From: Rhizobium album
GTDB lineage: Bacteria; Pseudomonadota; Alphaproteobacteria; Rhizobiales; Rhizobiaceae
Length of the DNA stretch: 64,000 nt
Reading direction: 5' to 3'
Assembly (NCBI RefSeq): GCF_003122325.1
Contig: NZ_QFBC01000017.1
Span: 62,001-126,000 of the forward strand
Shown here: positions 26,257-36,000 of the stretch, in pieces
How positions within the stretch are numbered: the first letter of the stretch is position 1
How the letters are laid out: each line of letters begins with the position of its first letter
Notes under the pieces: generated by a model
What the model saw: the letters and a program-made list of their open reading frames with translations, nothing else
Database searches by the model: none
What the model was told of the DNA's origin: nothing
Made by a program: the position numbers and the translations under genes

Positions 26257-26340
26257 ACAGACCGTTCAACGCTCTTATCATGGCGGATGTCGCTTCCCAT
26301 CTTGTAGGCTCCCGGGCCAAACGAACATCAAGGCTGTCTC

Positions 26341-27363
26341 ATGAAGAAAATCGGTTTCCTTTCCTTCGGCCACTGGACACCCTCGCCGCAATCGCAGACC
26401 CGCTCTGCCGGCGATACGTTGCTCCAGTCGATCGATCTTGCCGTCGCCGTCGAAGAACTCGGCGCGGACGGCGCCTATTTCCGTGTCCACCATTTCGCCC
26501 GCCAGCTTGCTTCGCCCTTCCCGCTTCTGGCGGCGGTCGGGGCGAAGACGAAAACCATCGAGATCGGCACCGCCGTGATCGACATGCGCTACGAAAACCC
26601 ATTCTACATGGCAGAAGACGCCGGCGCCGCCGACCTGATCGCCGGCGGACGCCTGCAGCTTGGCATCAGCCGCGGCTCGCCCGAACAGGTCATCGACGGC
26701 TGGCGTTATTTCGGCTTCCAGCCACAGGAAGGCACGAGCGATGCCGACATGGGCCGGAGCCATGCGGAAGTCCTGCTGCAGCTCCTGAAGGGCGAGGGTT
26801 TTGCCAAGCCCAACCCGCATCCGATGTTCCCCAACCCGCCGGGCCTGCTGCGCCTCGAACCGCATTCCGAAGGATTGCGCGAGCGGATCTGGTGGGGCGC
26901 AAGCTCGAATGCGACGGCCGTCTGGGCCGCCAGGCTCGGCATGAACCTTCAAAGCTCGACCTTGAAGAACGACGAGACCGGCGAACCCTTCCATATCCAG
27001 CAGGCGGCGCAGATCCGCGCCTATCGTGATGCCTGGAAGGAGGCAGGCCACAGCCGCGCGCCGCGCGTCTCGGTCAGCCGCAGCATCTTTGCGCTGGTCA
27101 ACGACCTCGACCGCGCCTATTTCGGCCGCGGCGGCAAGGAACAGGATTCGATAGGCTATATCGACGAAAACACCCGCGCGATCTTCGGGCGCTCCTATGC
27201 GGAAGAACCCGACATATTGATCAAGCAGCTTGCAGAGGATGAAGCCATCGCCGAAGCCGATACGCTGCTTCTGACCGTGCCGAACCAGCTTGGCGTCGAA
27301 TACAACGCCCATGTGATCGAGTCGATTCTCACACACATCGCCCCGGCGCTCGGCTGGCGGTAG
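26341..27363 (+). CDS. LLM-class flavin-dependent oxidoreductase
   Basis: A 340-residue luciferase-like monooxygenase, shorter than and not closely similar to the one at 1905-3008. Family segments include MKKIGFLSFGHWTP, GADGAYFRVHHFARQLASPFPLL, IEIGTAVIDMRYENP and LIAGGRLQLGISRGSPEQVIDGW. It resembles a group of single-component LLM proteins with no known substrate. It is probably monocistronic and followed by a strong hairpin. Confidence 0.87.
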   Translation: MKKIGFLSFGHWTPSPQSQTRSAGDTLLQSIDLAVAVEELGADGAYFRVHHFARQLASPFPLLAAVGAKTKTIEIGTAVIDMRYENPFYMAEDAGAADLIAGGRLQLGISRGSPEQVIDGWRYFGFQPQEGTSDADMGRSHAEVLLQLLKGEGFAKPNPHPMFPNPPGLLRLEPHSEGLRERIWWGASSNATAVWAARLGMNLQSSTLKNDETGEPFHIQQAAQIRAYRDAWKEAGHSRAPRVSVSRSIFALVNDLDRAYFGRGGKEQDSIGYIDENTRAIFGRSYAEEPDILIKQLAEDEAIAEADTLLLTVPNQLGVEYNAHVIESILTHIAPALGWR

Positions 27364-27408
27364 AGCAAGCCCTGCAGACCATGAGGCAGCAAAGCCTTGC
27401 CTGCTGCC

Positions 27409-27436
27409 ATCGCAAGCGGTTTTTTCCGCTTGCGAT
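27409..27436. terminator. Hairpin terminator between convergent genes
   Basis: Perfect 11-bp arms ATCGCAAGCGG (27409-27419) and CCGCTTGCGAT (27426-27436) enclose a TTTTTT loop. It lies between the LLM gene and the convergent diguanylate cyclase gene and could serve both. Confidence 0.7.
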
Positions 27437-27470
27437 ATCGGTCGCGCCTAACCTTCTCGGATCGCCCGGT

Positions 27471-28934
27471 TCACGAAACGCGGCGCGTCATCGGGCCGGT
27501 GTCGATCCGCCTGGTTTCGTAATAGACCTTTTTCTGCTCGTACATCAGCAGGTCGGCCCGCCTGACGAGGGATTCCATGCTTTCACCGGGTTCGTTCGTC
27601 GCGACACCGAATGACGCGCTGAGCGGCGCACTCGAATAGAACTGGTTGTTGATCTTCAGCAGTTCGTTGATGGTTTCCATCATGGCATTTGCCGCCTTGG
27701 CGTCCGTCCCGGGCATCAGCACCGCGAACTCGTCGCCGCCGATCCGCGCGGCGCAATTCGGCCTCGAAACCGCGCCGTTGAGGATTTCCCCGAAGCGCCG
27801 CAACAGGGCGTCGCCGGCATCGTGGCCGAGCTGGTCGTTGGCGTCCTTCAGTCCGTTCAGGTCGATCATGATCGCCGAGACCGGGCGAAGCGACTTCCGC
27901 TCCAGCCGGTTGATCTCGTCGACATAGAAGGCGCGGTTGTAAAGCTTGGTCAAAACATCGTGCTTGCCGAGATATTCGAGATAGGCTTCGGCCTTTTTCC
28001 GGGCGGTGATGTCGGTCAGAGCGACCTGGACGCGGGACCAGCTGTCCTCGTAGCCGGGAAACACCGAGAAATGTAAGAGGAGATGGCGCACCGCCCCGTC
28101 CAGCGCGTAGTTGATGACCTCGCGATGATGATAGAGGTTGTTGTTCCAAAGCTCCATCAACTGCTCGCGGAACGGCTTCTCCATGTCGTCACGGAAAATC
28201 TCGCCGATGCGCTGGAGCAGGCTCAGTTGATCCGGCGCGCAGAACAGGTCGAGCGTCGCTTGGTTGACGTCGATCACATGGATTTCGCTCATGCACTGCC
28301 GGACGAACTCCGGATGCACATCCATGAATGTGCGGAAATCGCTAATGCCACGGTCGCGGACTGTTTCGATCAACACCTTGACGCCGCTGAAATCCTCGAT
28401 CCACAGCGATACCGGCGAATATTCGAAAATGCCTTCGGCATAAAGCCTCTGTGCGATCTCCGCCCGGCGCGCATCTTCACGCACCGTGATGTCTTCGGTG
28501 GTCAACAGAAGTTTGCCCAGCGTATCTTCATGGCCCGGCAGCACCGCGCCCCGCAGCTGGATATCCAGACGCCGGCCCGAAAGGGTGTAGTTGACGGTGG
28601 TGCTGGAAAACGTCTGCTTTCCGTCGAAGAGATCGGCCAGTTCGTTGACATGCGTTTCCAGCATATCGTCCCGGAAGACCTGGTGCAAATTGTTCCGGAG
28701 ATGATCGAGATCGGTGGCTTCGAAAAGTTCGAGCGTCTTGGCGTTGACGTTCAACAGCCGGATCCGCGCCGAACATTGGGTGATGCGAGCGGTATCTTCG
28801 CACAGGAAAGCGCGGATATCCGTTACTCCTTGCGAACGCCAGAGATCGAAGAGGACTTTGACATCACTGAAATCCTCCATCCACATCGCGATTGGCGAGA
28901 GGTTGAAGACGTCTGAATCGAATGTCTCGGACAT
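27471..28934 (-). CDS. Diguanylate cyclase with two PAS domains
   Basis: A 487-residue cytoplasmic protein. Two related PAS-like modules (residues about 10-150 and 165-310) share wording such as SPIAMWMEDFSDVKVL and SPVSLWIEDFSGVKVL, showing an internal duplication. The C-terminal GGDEF domain carries an intact GGDEF active site (residues 399-403) and should make cyclic di-GMP. The usual RxxD inhibitory site is absent (RPNC instead), so product feedback may be weak. No EAL domain is present. No signal peptide or membrane segment is visible. Confidence 0.9.
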   Translation of the reverse strand: MSETFDSDVFNLSPIAMWMEDFSDVKVLFDLWRSQGVTDIRAFLCEDTARITQCSARIRLLNVNAKTLELFEATDLDHLRNNLHQVFRDDMLETHVNELADLFDGKQTFSSTTVNYTLSGRRLDIQLRGAVLPGHEDTLGKLLLTTEDITVREDARRAEIAQRLYAEGIFEYSPVSLWIEDFSGVKVLIETVRDRGISDFRTFMDVHPEFVRQCMSEIHVIDVNQATLDLFCAPDQLSLLQRIGEIFRDDMEKPFREQLMELWNNNLYHHREVINYALDGAVRHLLLHFSVFPGYEDSWSRVQVALTDITARKKAEAYLEYLGKHDVLTKLYNRAFYVDEINRLERKSLRPVSAIMIDLNGLKDANDQLGHDAGDALLRRFGEILNGAVSRPNCAARIGGDEFAVLMPGTDAKAANAMMETINELLKINNQFYSSAPLSASFGVATNEPGESMESLVRRADLLMYEQKKVYYETRRIDTGPMTRRVS

Positions 28935-29113
28935 TTATCCACCTGAAAACGAGTTAAGTGTGCGCGCCGGCAGCGCAAAAACCCAGCGTATCCTTACTAT
29001 TAGCTGCGAAAGGTAAACCGCTGCTTGACTGTTCCGGGGATCGCGTCGTCAATCGTGCGGCCACGCGACGAGCATGTTTTGCGACCGGACGTAACGCCGA
29101 TGGGGCCTGCGCC

Positions 29114-29539
29114 TTATTGAACCTCGCCGGACGCGTGTTTTTGAGCCAGCCGGCTCATCTTGTGCTCCAGGTGGTTGTCAGGCTCGCTGTCGGCCGCTTC
29201 CTTGAGCATATGTGTCAGGCGCCGCAATTCGCTCTCATCGAGTTTTTCGATGCCCATGAAGCGGTTTTCGGCCGAACTGGTCAGAATCAACTCGTCCAGC
29301 TTCGCCTGCAACGCCTTGCCGTCCCGGTTCTGGGAATTTTGCAGGATGAACACCATCAGGAAGGTGACGATCGTGGTGCCGGTGTTGACCACCAGTTGCC
29401 ACGTCTCCGAAAATCCGAAAATCGGGCCTGCGACGGCCCAGGCAAGGATCACCGCGAGGGCGAGGACGAATGTCGCGGGCTTGCCGCTGGCATCGGCGAC
29501 CACATTGGAGAAACGGCAAAAGAAATCAGAAATGCGCAT
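29114..29539 (-). CDS. Small membrane protein of the low-affinity iron permease family
   Basis: A 141-residue protein with two membrane segments (FVLALAVILAWAVAGPIFGF and NTGTTIVTFLMVFILQN) and an amphipathic C-terminus, matching the Iron_permease family (Pfam low-affinity iron permease). The ATG at 29539 with GGAG nine bases upstream is preferred over a longer frame. Bacterial members have no proven iron transport role. About 180 bp separate it from the diguanylate cyclase gene upstream. Confidence 0.8.
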   Translation of the reverse strand: MRISDFFCRFSNVVADASGKPATFVLALAVILAWAVAGPIFGFSETWQLVVNTGTTIVTFLMVFILQNSQNRDGKALQAKLDELILTSSAENRFMGIEKLDESELRRLTHMLKEAADSEPDNHLEHKMSRLAQKHASGEVQ

Positions 29540-30117
29540 GAAACTGCTCCGCTTGAGTGCCACGATCGACAGCCAGAACGCTTTCGAAGCCCAACAGTTG
29601 CGTCGGCCATTTACCGATCGAATACGCGCGGGGATGGGCACCCCGGACGGCGTGCGACGACAGGCGCCGAACCTGTATCGTGCCTGCGCCCGCAGGTGGT
29701 GTCATTTTTGATAGCGGCCAGCTACGGGATCCATGTGAACAAGTCAAATCCATTGATTCCTCGGCTCAGGCCAAGCATAGGTTTGCCGACGTGTCCGTCC
29801 AGAATGATGATGCCCATCTCCTGCAGGCCGCCGAAAACAGCTCCGACCGTGCAGCCGACGGGTTCACACCCTTCTGGGAAAGGGGATCGGCATCCCCGTG
29901 CTGTACACCACCCGATATACGCGCAATGCAATCACAACGGCATCCTGGAACCGGACACGCACCTGCTCGCCAAGCCCTTCACGGTCGAAGACCTGGCGAA
30001 CAAGGTGCGGTCGGTTATGGATATACAATCGTCGAAAAAAGGTGCATAGAGGCGAAGCGGCCGCGGTTAGGCTGCCTGCCGGCTCGAAAGTCCGCAGAAA
30101 GCGGGCTTTCGAGCACC
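29540..30117. other. 578-bp intergenic region holding a decayed receiver-domain fragment
   Basis: No intact gene is visible. The right part contains a frameshifted response-regulator C-terminus (given separately). The left part has no recognisable coding pattern on the plus strand. On the minus strand 29722-29870 reads GCEPVG and IIILDGHVGKP, faintly like a second receiver domain; I regard this as too weak to call. Confidence 0.5.
29885..30049 (+). pseudogene. Response-regulator receiver domain remnant (frameshifted)
   Basis: In one frame 29883-29933 reads IPVLYTTRYTRNAI, and in a second frame 29933-30046 reads HNGILEPDTHLLAKPFTVED and then LANKVRSVMD before a stop. Joined, these make the C-terminal third of a CheY-like receiver of the type found at the end of rhizobial hybrid sensor kinases (consensus VLYTTGYTRNAI.HNG...KPFT.EDLA.KVR). 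The frame changes near 29931, and the N-terminal part with the phosphorylated Asp is missing. The gene is dead. Confidence 0.7.
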
Positions 30118-30300
30118 TCAATGCTTTTTGGTGTCCTTCTTCGCGGCGGCATTCACATGATGCTCGTTTGTGCCGCCATGTACGCCGGACGCATTGCCGG
30201 TATTGTTGGGCTTGCTGCCCGAAGCCTTCTTTTCGGGATTTGCGCCCTTGGGATTATTCTGGCCTGCCTTGGCCTGCGGTGAACCGGCGTTGGTCGCCAT
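30118..30300 (-). CDS. Small hydrophilic low-complexity protein
   Basis: A 60-residue polypeptide, rich in Asn, Gly, Lys and Ala, ending in DTKKH, with no hydrophobic segment. GGAG lies seven bases before the ATG at 30300, which is chosen over the ATG at 30306 (too close). Composition resembles small desiccation/stress-type rhizobial proteins, but I recognise no family. A function cannot be given. Confidence 0.55.
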   Translation of the reverse strand: MATNAGSPQAKAGQNNPKGANPEKKASGSKPNNTGNASGVHGGTNEHHVNAAAKKDTKKH

Positions 30301-30417
30301 ATCCATTCTCCTTGGTCGTTGGGTGCACGAGACCGGCTTTGCCGATCCGCTGCCTCAACGGCGAAGCGGCGCCACTTGTTCCCGGCCACGGAGAATTGCG
30401 ATCCCCGGCGGACATCA

Positions 30418-31206
30418 TCAGCGCTTGCGGACCCGGTCAAGGACGCTTTCGAGCGCCGTGGTCAAGGCGTCCGTGCCGCCATGCGCGTGGAAACGGACGA
30501 ACATCTGCTCGTTCAAGCCGCCCTTGGTGGAATATTCGTGGCGAAGATCCTCCAGCGAACGCGACGGTGCGTTCACAGCGACCGCGGATAGGCTGGAAAA
30601 CAGCGGCGCGAGATAAGCCCTTGCCTGTTCCGTCGGCATGCCTTTTTCCCCCAGCCAGCCGACGACGTGGTCCATGATGCCGAAATAGGACCCCATCAGC
30701 GTACTCGCCGTTGTCAGCAACGCGAACTCCTCGACCGACCGGCACGGTACTGCCGTGCCAAGGGCGGCGAAGAAGGCTTCGACAGCCGGTGCCGGCGGGA
30801 AAACGACGGTGACGCCGCTGCGCGTCGCGACGAAGGGCAAGGGCACGGCGCGCACGATCTCCACCGGCGCATCGATCCATTGACGCAGGCTTTCGTGGTC
30901 GGCTGTCGCCACAAGACTGACGACCAGTTGTCCCGGCCGGAAATGCAGGGCACGCACGACCTCTTCCGCCACATCCGGCCGGATCGCCAGGAAAACCATG
31001 TCCGCCTCGTCGACGACCTGCCGGTTGTCGCCGGCGATGCGCACCTTCGGCGAACGGGCGGCAAGCCTGCCGGCTGTCGCAGCCGAGCGCGGCGAGACGA
31101 TGATGTCGGGCAGATCCTCTCCATCGGACAAGATGCCGGTGACGATCGCTTCCGTGATCGTGCCGGTGCCGATGAAACCGAGCCGCGTGGATGCGGGGAG
31201 CGCCAT
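30418..31206 (-). CDS. Pyrroline-5-carboxylate reductase-like (ProC family) oxidoreductase
   Basis: A 262-residue protein of the ProC family. Rossmann motif LGFIGTGTITEAIVTG at residues 9-24, then VFLAIRPDVAEEVV, and a dimerisation domain with LLTTASTLMGSYFG. True ProC reduces pyrroline-5-carboxylate to proline with NAD(P)H. Housekeeping ProC normally has the substrate motif TPA near residue 235 (for example GGTT...); here the segment reads STKGGLNEQ, so it is probably a paralogue acting on a related imino acid or imine. It follows a small ORF by 3 bp. Confidence 0.8.
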   Translation of the reverse strand: MALPASTRLGFIGTGTITEAIVTGILSDGEDLPDIIVSPRSAATAGRLAARSPKVRIAGDNRQVVDEADMVFLAIRPDVAEEVVRALHFRPGQLVVSLVATADHESLRQWIDAPVEIVRAVPLPFVATRSGVTVVFPPAPAVEAFFAALGTAVPCRSVEEFALLTTASTLMGSYFGIMDHVVGWLGEKGMPTEQARAYLAPLFSSLSAVAVNAPSRSLEDLRHEYSTKGGLNEQMFVRFHAHGGTDALTTALESVLDRVRKR

Positions 31207-31209
31207 CGT

Positions 31210-31410
31210 TCAATCCTCCACGATGGTATGGAAGCCTGCCGGCAGGAGCGCGGTCATGGCGGGCGAAGGGTCCGGCGACAACTGGATGTCAACGCGCGGG
31301 ATCATGGCATGGGCGGCCAGGACGGAGCGGATTGCGACCGGCCGGTAGTAACTAACCGGGTCCGGTGCGGCTTCGGCGCTCTGCTGCGGCTTATCGTCTA
31401 TGCCGGTCAT
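31210..31410 (-). CDS. Small hypothetical protein upstream of the ProC-like gene
   Basis: A 66-residue open frame ending 3 bp before the ProC-like start, so it could be cotranslated. It has no membrane segment or known motif; the segment DPVSYYRPVAIRSVLAAHAM is its only distinctive part. I do not recognise the family and cannot exclude a chance frame. Confidence 0.45.
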   Translation of the reverse strand: MTGIDDKPQQSAEAAPDPVSYYRPVAIRSVLAAHAMIPRVDIQLSPDPSPAMTALLPAGFHTIVED

Positions 31411-31485
31411 CGACTTCTTCCCGATCCAGTTTTGTTGCGCCGCATTGTCCGACGCCGAAGCGACGCCGCTTCGGCCGGAAATGCC

Positions 31486-32226
31486 CTATGCCTCGAATTT
31501 TACCATCGTGCCACCGCCGGTCGCCTGATCGGTCGGGAACACCTCGATGCGGGCGACGTCGACATGCACGGGAAGCACGATCACGTCATGGACGATCTGG
31601 GCGATGTTTTCCGGCTGGATCGGCCGATAGCCGTCGTAGAGCACCGCATTCGCCTGGTTGCCGGGAATGGAGGTGCGGTAGAGCGCCGTCTGCACCCGGC
31701 CGGGCACGATCTCGCTGACCCGCACGGAACTGCCGAGAAGGTCGCAGCGCAGGTTGTCGCAAAACAGGCTGAGGCCGGCCTTGGAGGCACCATAGACGCT
31801 CATCGACGGATAGGGCGCCTGCCCGCCGCTGGAACCGATATAGATGAGATGGCCGCGCTTGCGCGCCACCATGCCGGGCAGCACCATCCGCGTCAGGTGC
31901 ATCGGCGCCTTGAGGTTGATGTCGATCATCGCGTCGATTTCCGCCGGGTCCATGTCCGGAAAGGCAGCACGGGTCGAGAGGATGCCGGCATTGTTGACGA
32001 GAACGTCGACCGCGACGCCATCGAGCGCTTCGGCGATGCGCGCCGTGTCGCGCACATCCGCCTGAACGGCGATCGCGCCGGTCGATGCGGCAAGGGCGGC
32101 GAGTTCCGCCTCGTTGCGGCCGACGGCATAGACGGTGAGGCCCCGGTTGCGCAGCATCGGCACGATGGCCTTGCCGATACCGCTGGTGGCGCCGGTGACC
32201 ACGGCGACGCGATAGGCGTCAGACAT
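31486..32226 (-). CDS. Short-chain dehydrogenase/reductase (SDR)
   Basis: A 246-residue classical SDR. Cofactor motif TGATSGIG at residues 11-18, NNAG near 87, and the catalytic Ser (GSSGG) with Tyr-x-x-x-Lys (YGASK). It overlaps the upstream SDR gene by 8 bp, so the two are translationally coupled. The pair starts from a promoter carrying the GntR-type site at 33006-33031. Acting in sequence on a polyol or hydroxy acid is a reasonable inference; the substrate is unknown. Confidence 0.88.
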   Translation of the reverse strand: MSDAYRVAVVTGATSGIGKAIVPMLRNRGLTVYAVGRNEAELAALAASTGAIAVQADVRDTARIAEALDGVAVDVLVNNAGILSTRAAFPDMDPAEIDAMIDINLKAPMHLTRMVLPGMVARKRGHLIYIGSSGGQAPYPSMSVYGASKAGLSLFCDNLRCDLLGSSVRVSEIVPGRVQTALYRTSIPGNQANAVLYDGYRPIQPENIAQIVHDVIVLPVHVDVARIEVFPTDQATGGGTMVKFEA

Positions 32227-32968
32227 AGATGTAGCCTCCGCTGATCACGACGTTTTCGCCGGTGGCATAGGTGTTGCGGCCCGATGCCATCATGACGATC
32301 CATTCGGCCATTTCGGCCGGCTCGGCGGCGCGGCCGAGCGCGCTGGCCTTTGCGAGTTCCGGCAGGAAACCAAGCTCCTTGGCGCGATCGGTGGCAAACC
32401 CTGCAGGCGCCACCGAATTGACGAGGATCTGGTCCCTGGCGCATTCCTGGGCGAAGGATTTCGTCAGGCTGACGACGGCGGCCTTCGTCGCGGCATAATG
32501 CGCGTTCTGCGGATGCGCCTTGAAGGCATCGACCGAGGTGATGTTGACGATGCGGCCGGTTACCTCAGGCAGGGTGACGAACTGGCGCATATGGCGCACC
32601 GCCGCCACCATCATATGATAGGTGCCCTTGATGTTGATGGCGTTTTCCAGGTCCCAGTCCTCGTCGGTGATGTCCAGGATGGCCTTGCGGGGATAGATCG
32701 CAGCACTGTTAACCAGCGCAGTGATACGGCCGAGCTTGCCGGCAACCGCGTCGAAGCCTGCGTGCGCCGTCTCGGCCCGGGAGATATCGGCAACCGCGGT
32801 TGCCACTTCCGCGCCGAGTGCCTGCAGGTCCGCTGCGGCGGAGGCGAGCAACACCTCGTTGCGGTCGATGAGGCCGATTTTTGTCGCGCCGTGGGCGATC
32901 ATCAGCTTCGCCGTCACAAGGCCGAGGCCCGAAGCGCCGCCGACGATGACAACAGACTGGTTCTTCAC
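32219..32968 (-). CDS. Short-chain dehydrogenase/reductase (SDR)
   Basis: A 249-residue SDR with VGGASGLG at the cofactor site, NSAA in place of NNAG, the catalytic Ser in NITSVDAF and YAATK. The GTG at 32968 with AGGAAAC just upstream is preferred; an in-frame ATG at 33004 would overlap the operator. It is the first gene of the leftward SDR pair and diverges from the YdiJ-like gene. The NSAA change is seen in some SDR subgroups and need not abolish activity. Confidence 0.87.
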   Translation of the reverse strand: MKNQSVVIVGGASGLGLVTAKLMIAHGATKIGLIDRNEVLLASAAADLQALGAEVATAVADISRAETAHAGFDAVAGKLGRITALVNSAAIYPRKAILDITDEDWDLENAINIKGTYHMMVAAVRHMRQFVTLPEVTGRIVNITSVDAFKAHPQNAHYAATKAAVVSLTKSFAQECARDQILVNSVAPAGFATDRAKELGFLPELAKASALGRAAEPAEMAEWIVMMASGRNTYATGENVVISGGYIYV

Positions 32969-33005
32969 GTTTCCTACCTCGCGATTTTCAGGTTGCGCCA
33001 CCATA

Positions 33006-33031
33006 TTGGTATGTTATCACTTATATGCCAA
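33006..33031. promoter_or_regulatory. GntR-type operator, site 1 (SDR pair / ydiJ)
   Basis: A partial dyad of 26 bp begins TTGGTAT and ends ATGCCAA, with core TATCACTTAT at 33015-33024. The same 10-bp core occurs exactly at 45784-45793, and a one-base variant at the gntR promoter. It lies between the divergent SDR and YdiJ-like genes. Confidence 0.65.
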
Positions 33032-33068
33032 CTTGAATGAAGCGCAAGCCGTTTTTGGAACTCTGCCC

Positions 33069-36000
33069 ATGATTCCCCGCCTCGAGACAACAAGGCGCGC
33101 GCCGTTGCGCAGCGCGGGATTCCTCCGGTATCTTGCCGCAGCCGGCCTGGAAGGCGATATCGTCGCGACAGCGGCGGACCGCACGGTATTCTCCACCGAC
33201 AACTCGATCTACCAGGTCGAACCACAGGCCATCGTCTTCCCGAAGACCATCGACGATCTGAAGCGGATTACCAAGGCGCTTGCCCGGCCGGAATTTGCCG
33301 ATAGCGCCATTGCCCCGCGCGGCGGCGGTACGGGCACGAACGGCCAGTCGCTGACGAACGGCATCGTCGTCGACTGCTCGCGCCACATGAACCGCATCCT
33401 GGAGATCGACCCGGTTCGGCGCATCGCCCGGGTCGAGGCCGGCGTCGTCAAGGACCAGCTGAACAAGGCGCTCGCTCCTTACGGACTGTTCTTCGCCCCC
33501 GAACTTTCGACCTCGAACCGCGCCACCATCGGCGGCATGATCTCCACCGATGCCTGCGGACAGGGCTCCTGCCTCTACGGCAAGACGAGCAATCACGTGC
33601 TCGGCCTGCGGATCGTGCTGGCAGACGGTACCGACTTCGTCTCCCGCCCGGTTGCGGACGATGAATTGCGGGTTCTGCAGGCGCGGCAGGACCGTATCGG
33701 CGATATTCACCGCACGCTGGCCCGCATCGCCGCCGAAGACAGCAAGGAGATCGAAAGGATCTTCCCGAAGCTCAATCGTTTCATGACGGGTTACGACCTC
33801 GCCCATATCAGGGACAGGGAGGGGCGCTTCGATCTCAACGCCGTGCTCTGCGGCTCCGAGGGAACGCTGGCGATGATCGCCGAGGCCGAACTCAACCTGT
33901 TGCCCATTCCCGCCTGTGCCGCACTCATCAATATCCGCTACGACGATTTTCAGGCGGCCCTGCAGGATGCGCGCAACCTTGTCAGCCTGTCTGTCGCTTC
34001 GGTGGAGACGGTGGACGAAACGGTGCTGCATCTCGCCAAAGGCGATATCATCTGGCCGCGCATCGCCTCCTTCTTCCCCGACGATGCGGACGGCCAGGCG
34101 AACGGCATCAACATCGCCGAAGTTTTGGCCGACACACCGGAGGAGCTATCGTTGCGGCTTTCCGCCGTTACCGCAGCGCTGGAAGGCAGCCCCTTCCCCG
34201 GCAGGAAGGGATTTACGATCACCCGCGCAAAAGCCGATATCGAGGCCGTCTGGACGATGCGCAAACGAGCTGTCGGCCTGCTCGGCAATGTCGACGGCCC
34301 GATGCGACCGGTGCCCTTCGTCGAGGATACCGCCGTTCCACCGGAAAACCTCGCCGACTACATCGCGGAATTCCGCGCCTTGCTCGATGCGGAGGGACTG
34401 ACCTACGGCATGTTCGGTCATGTGGACGCCGGCGTGCTGCATGTCCGGCCGGCGCTCGACCTGACCCGCCCCGATCACGCAGCACTGGTCCGGCGCATCA
34501 GCGACGCGGTGGTCTCCCTGACGCAAAAATACGGCGGCGTGCTCTGGGGCGAGCATGGCAAGGGGGTGCGGTCGGAGTATGTGCCCGCCTTTTTCGGCCC
34601 GCTCTATCCGCGCCTCCAAGAGATAAAAAAGGCTTTCGATCCGCTCAACCAGCTGAACCCCGGCAAGATCGTCGCGCCGGCAGGCTCGACCTTGCCGAAG
34701 ATCGACGACATCCCGCTGCGGGGCGCCTCCGACCGCATCATCGGCAACGACATCCGCGCCGCCTTCGACAACGCCGCCTATTGCAACGGCAACGGCGCCT
34801 GTTTCGATTTCGATCTCGACGGGCTGATGTGTCCCTCCTACAAGGCGACGGGCGATCGCCGTTTTTCGCCGAAGGGCCGGGCGTCGCTGATGCGCGAATG
34901 GTTGCGGCGGCTGGCAGAAAAAGGTGTCCGGCCGCATGAGGAGGCGGCACGACAGCGGCGGCTGAAAACACCGCTGCAGTTTGCCCGGCGGGTGTGGAAC
35001 ACGCTGAACCCGGTCAATCGCGACGATTTTTCCCACGAGGTTCGTGCGGCGATGGATACCTGTCTCGCCTGCAAGGCCTGCGCCGGGCAATGTCCCGTCA
35101 AGTTCAACGTGCCCGCCTTCCGGGCAAAATTCCTGGAGCTTTATTACGGCCGGTACCTGCGACCGCTGAAAGATCCGCTCATCGCCACCATCGAGACCAT
35201 GTTGCCGCTGATGGCGCGGCTGCGGCCGCTCTACAACCTCTTCGTCACATCGACGCCCGGAAAGGCGGCAATGCGGTTTGCCGGCCTGACGGCCTTGCCC
35301 GCCCTGCCCCCGCTGTCGCTGCGCCGTGCGTTGACCGAGGCCCGGATACCGGTCGCCACGCCGCAGGCATTGGCGGCGTTGAGCCCCGACCAACGGGCGA
35401 GGTCCGTGATTTTCGTGCCGGATGCCTTTACCGAGCATTTCGATCCGCAGATCCTGCTGGATGCCGTGGATATCGCCAGCCGCCTCGGATTTCACGCCTT
35501 CGTCCCGCCGCCGCTGGTCAACGGTAAAGCATTGCATGTGCACGGTTATCTCGGCGCCTTCGAGGTGGCGGCAGGGCGATCCGCCCGGCTGCTCGGCCGT
35601 CTCGCGGAGACCGGCGTGCCGCTGGTCGGCATCGATCCGTCGATGACGCTGACCTATCGCAGCGAATATGCCGGCAGTGCTGCGACCCGGACCGGAGCGC
35701 ATGTCCAGCTTCCCCAGGAATGGCTGGTCACGGCTCTGGAACGCTTCCATGCTCCCGCACCTTCTACCGACCGGCCACCGCATCGGTTGATGGCCCATTG
35801 CACAGAGCGCACCAATGCGCCGGCATCCGCCAATCAATGGAAGGCCGTCTTCGCGAAACTGGGTGTCGACCTTTCCCTCGTCGAGACCGGCTGCTGCGGC
35901 ATGGCCGGCACCTTCGGCCATGAGGTGCGCAATCGCGGCCTTTCCGAAAAACTCTACGGCATGAGCTGGCGGCCGGCGCTGGCTGAGGCGCAGCAGGACG

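Noticed and set aside
29722-29931. Minus-strand receiver-like wording (GCEPVG, IIILDGHVGKP)
   Set aside because: The resemblance is too weak and no frame is conserved; it may be chance.
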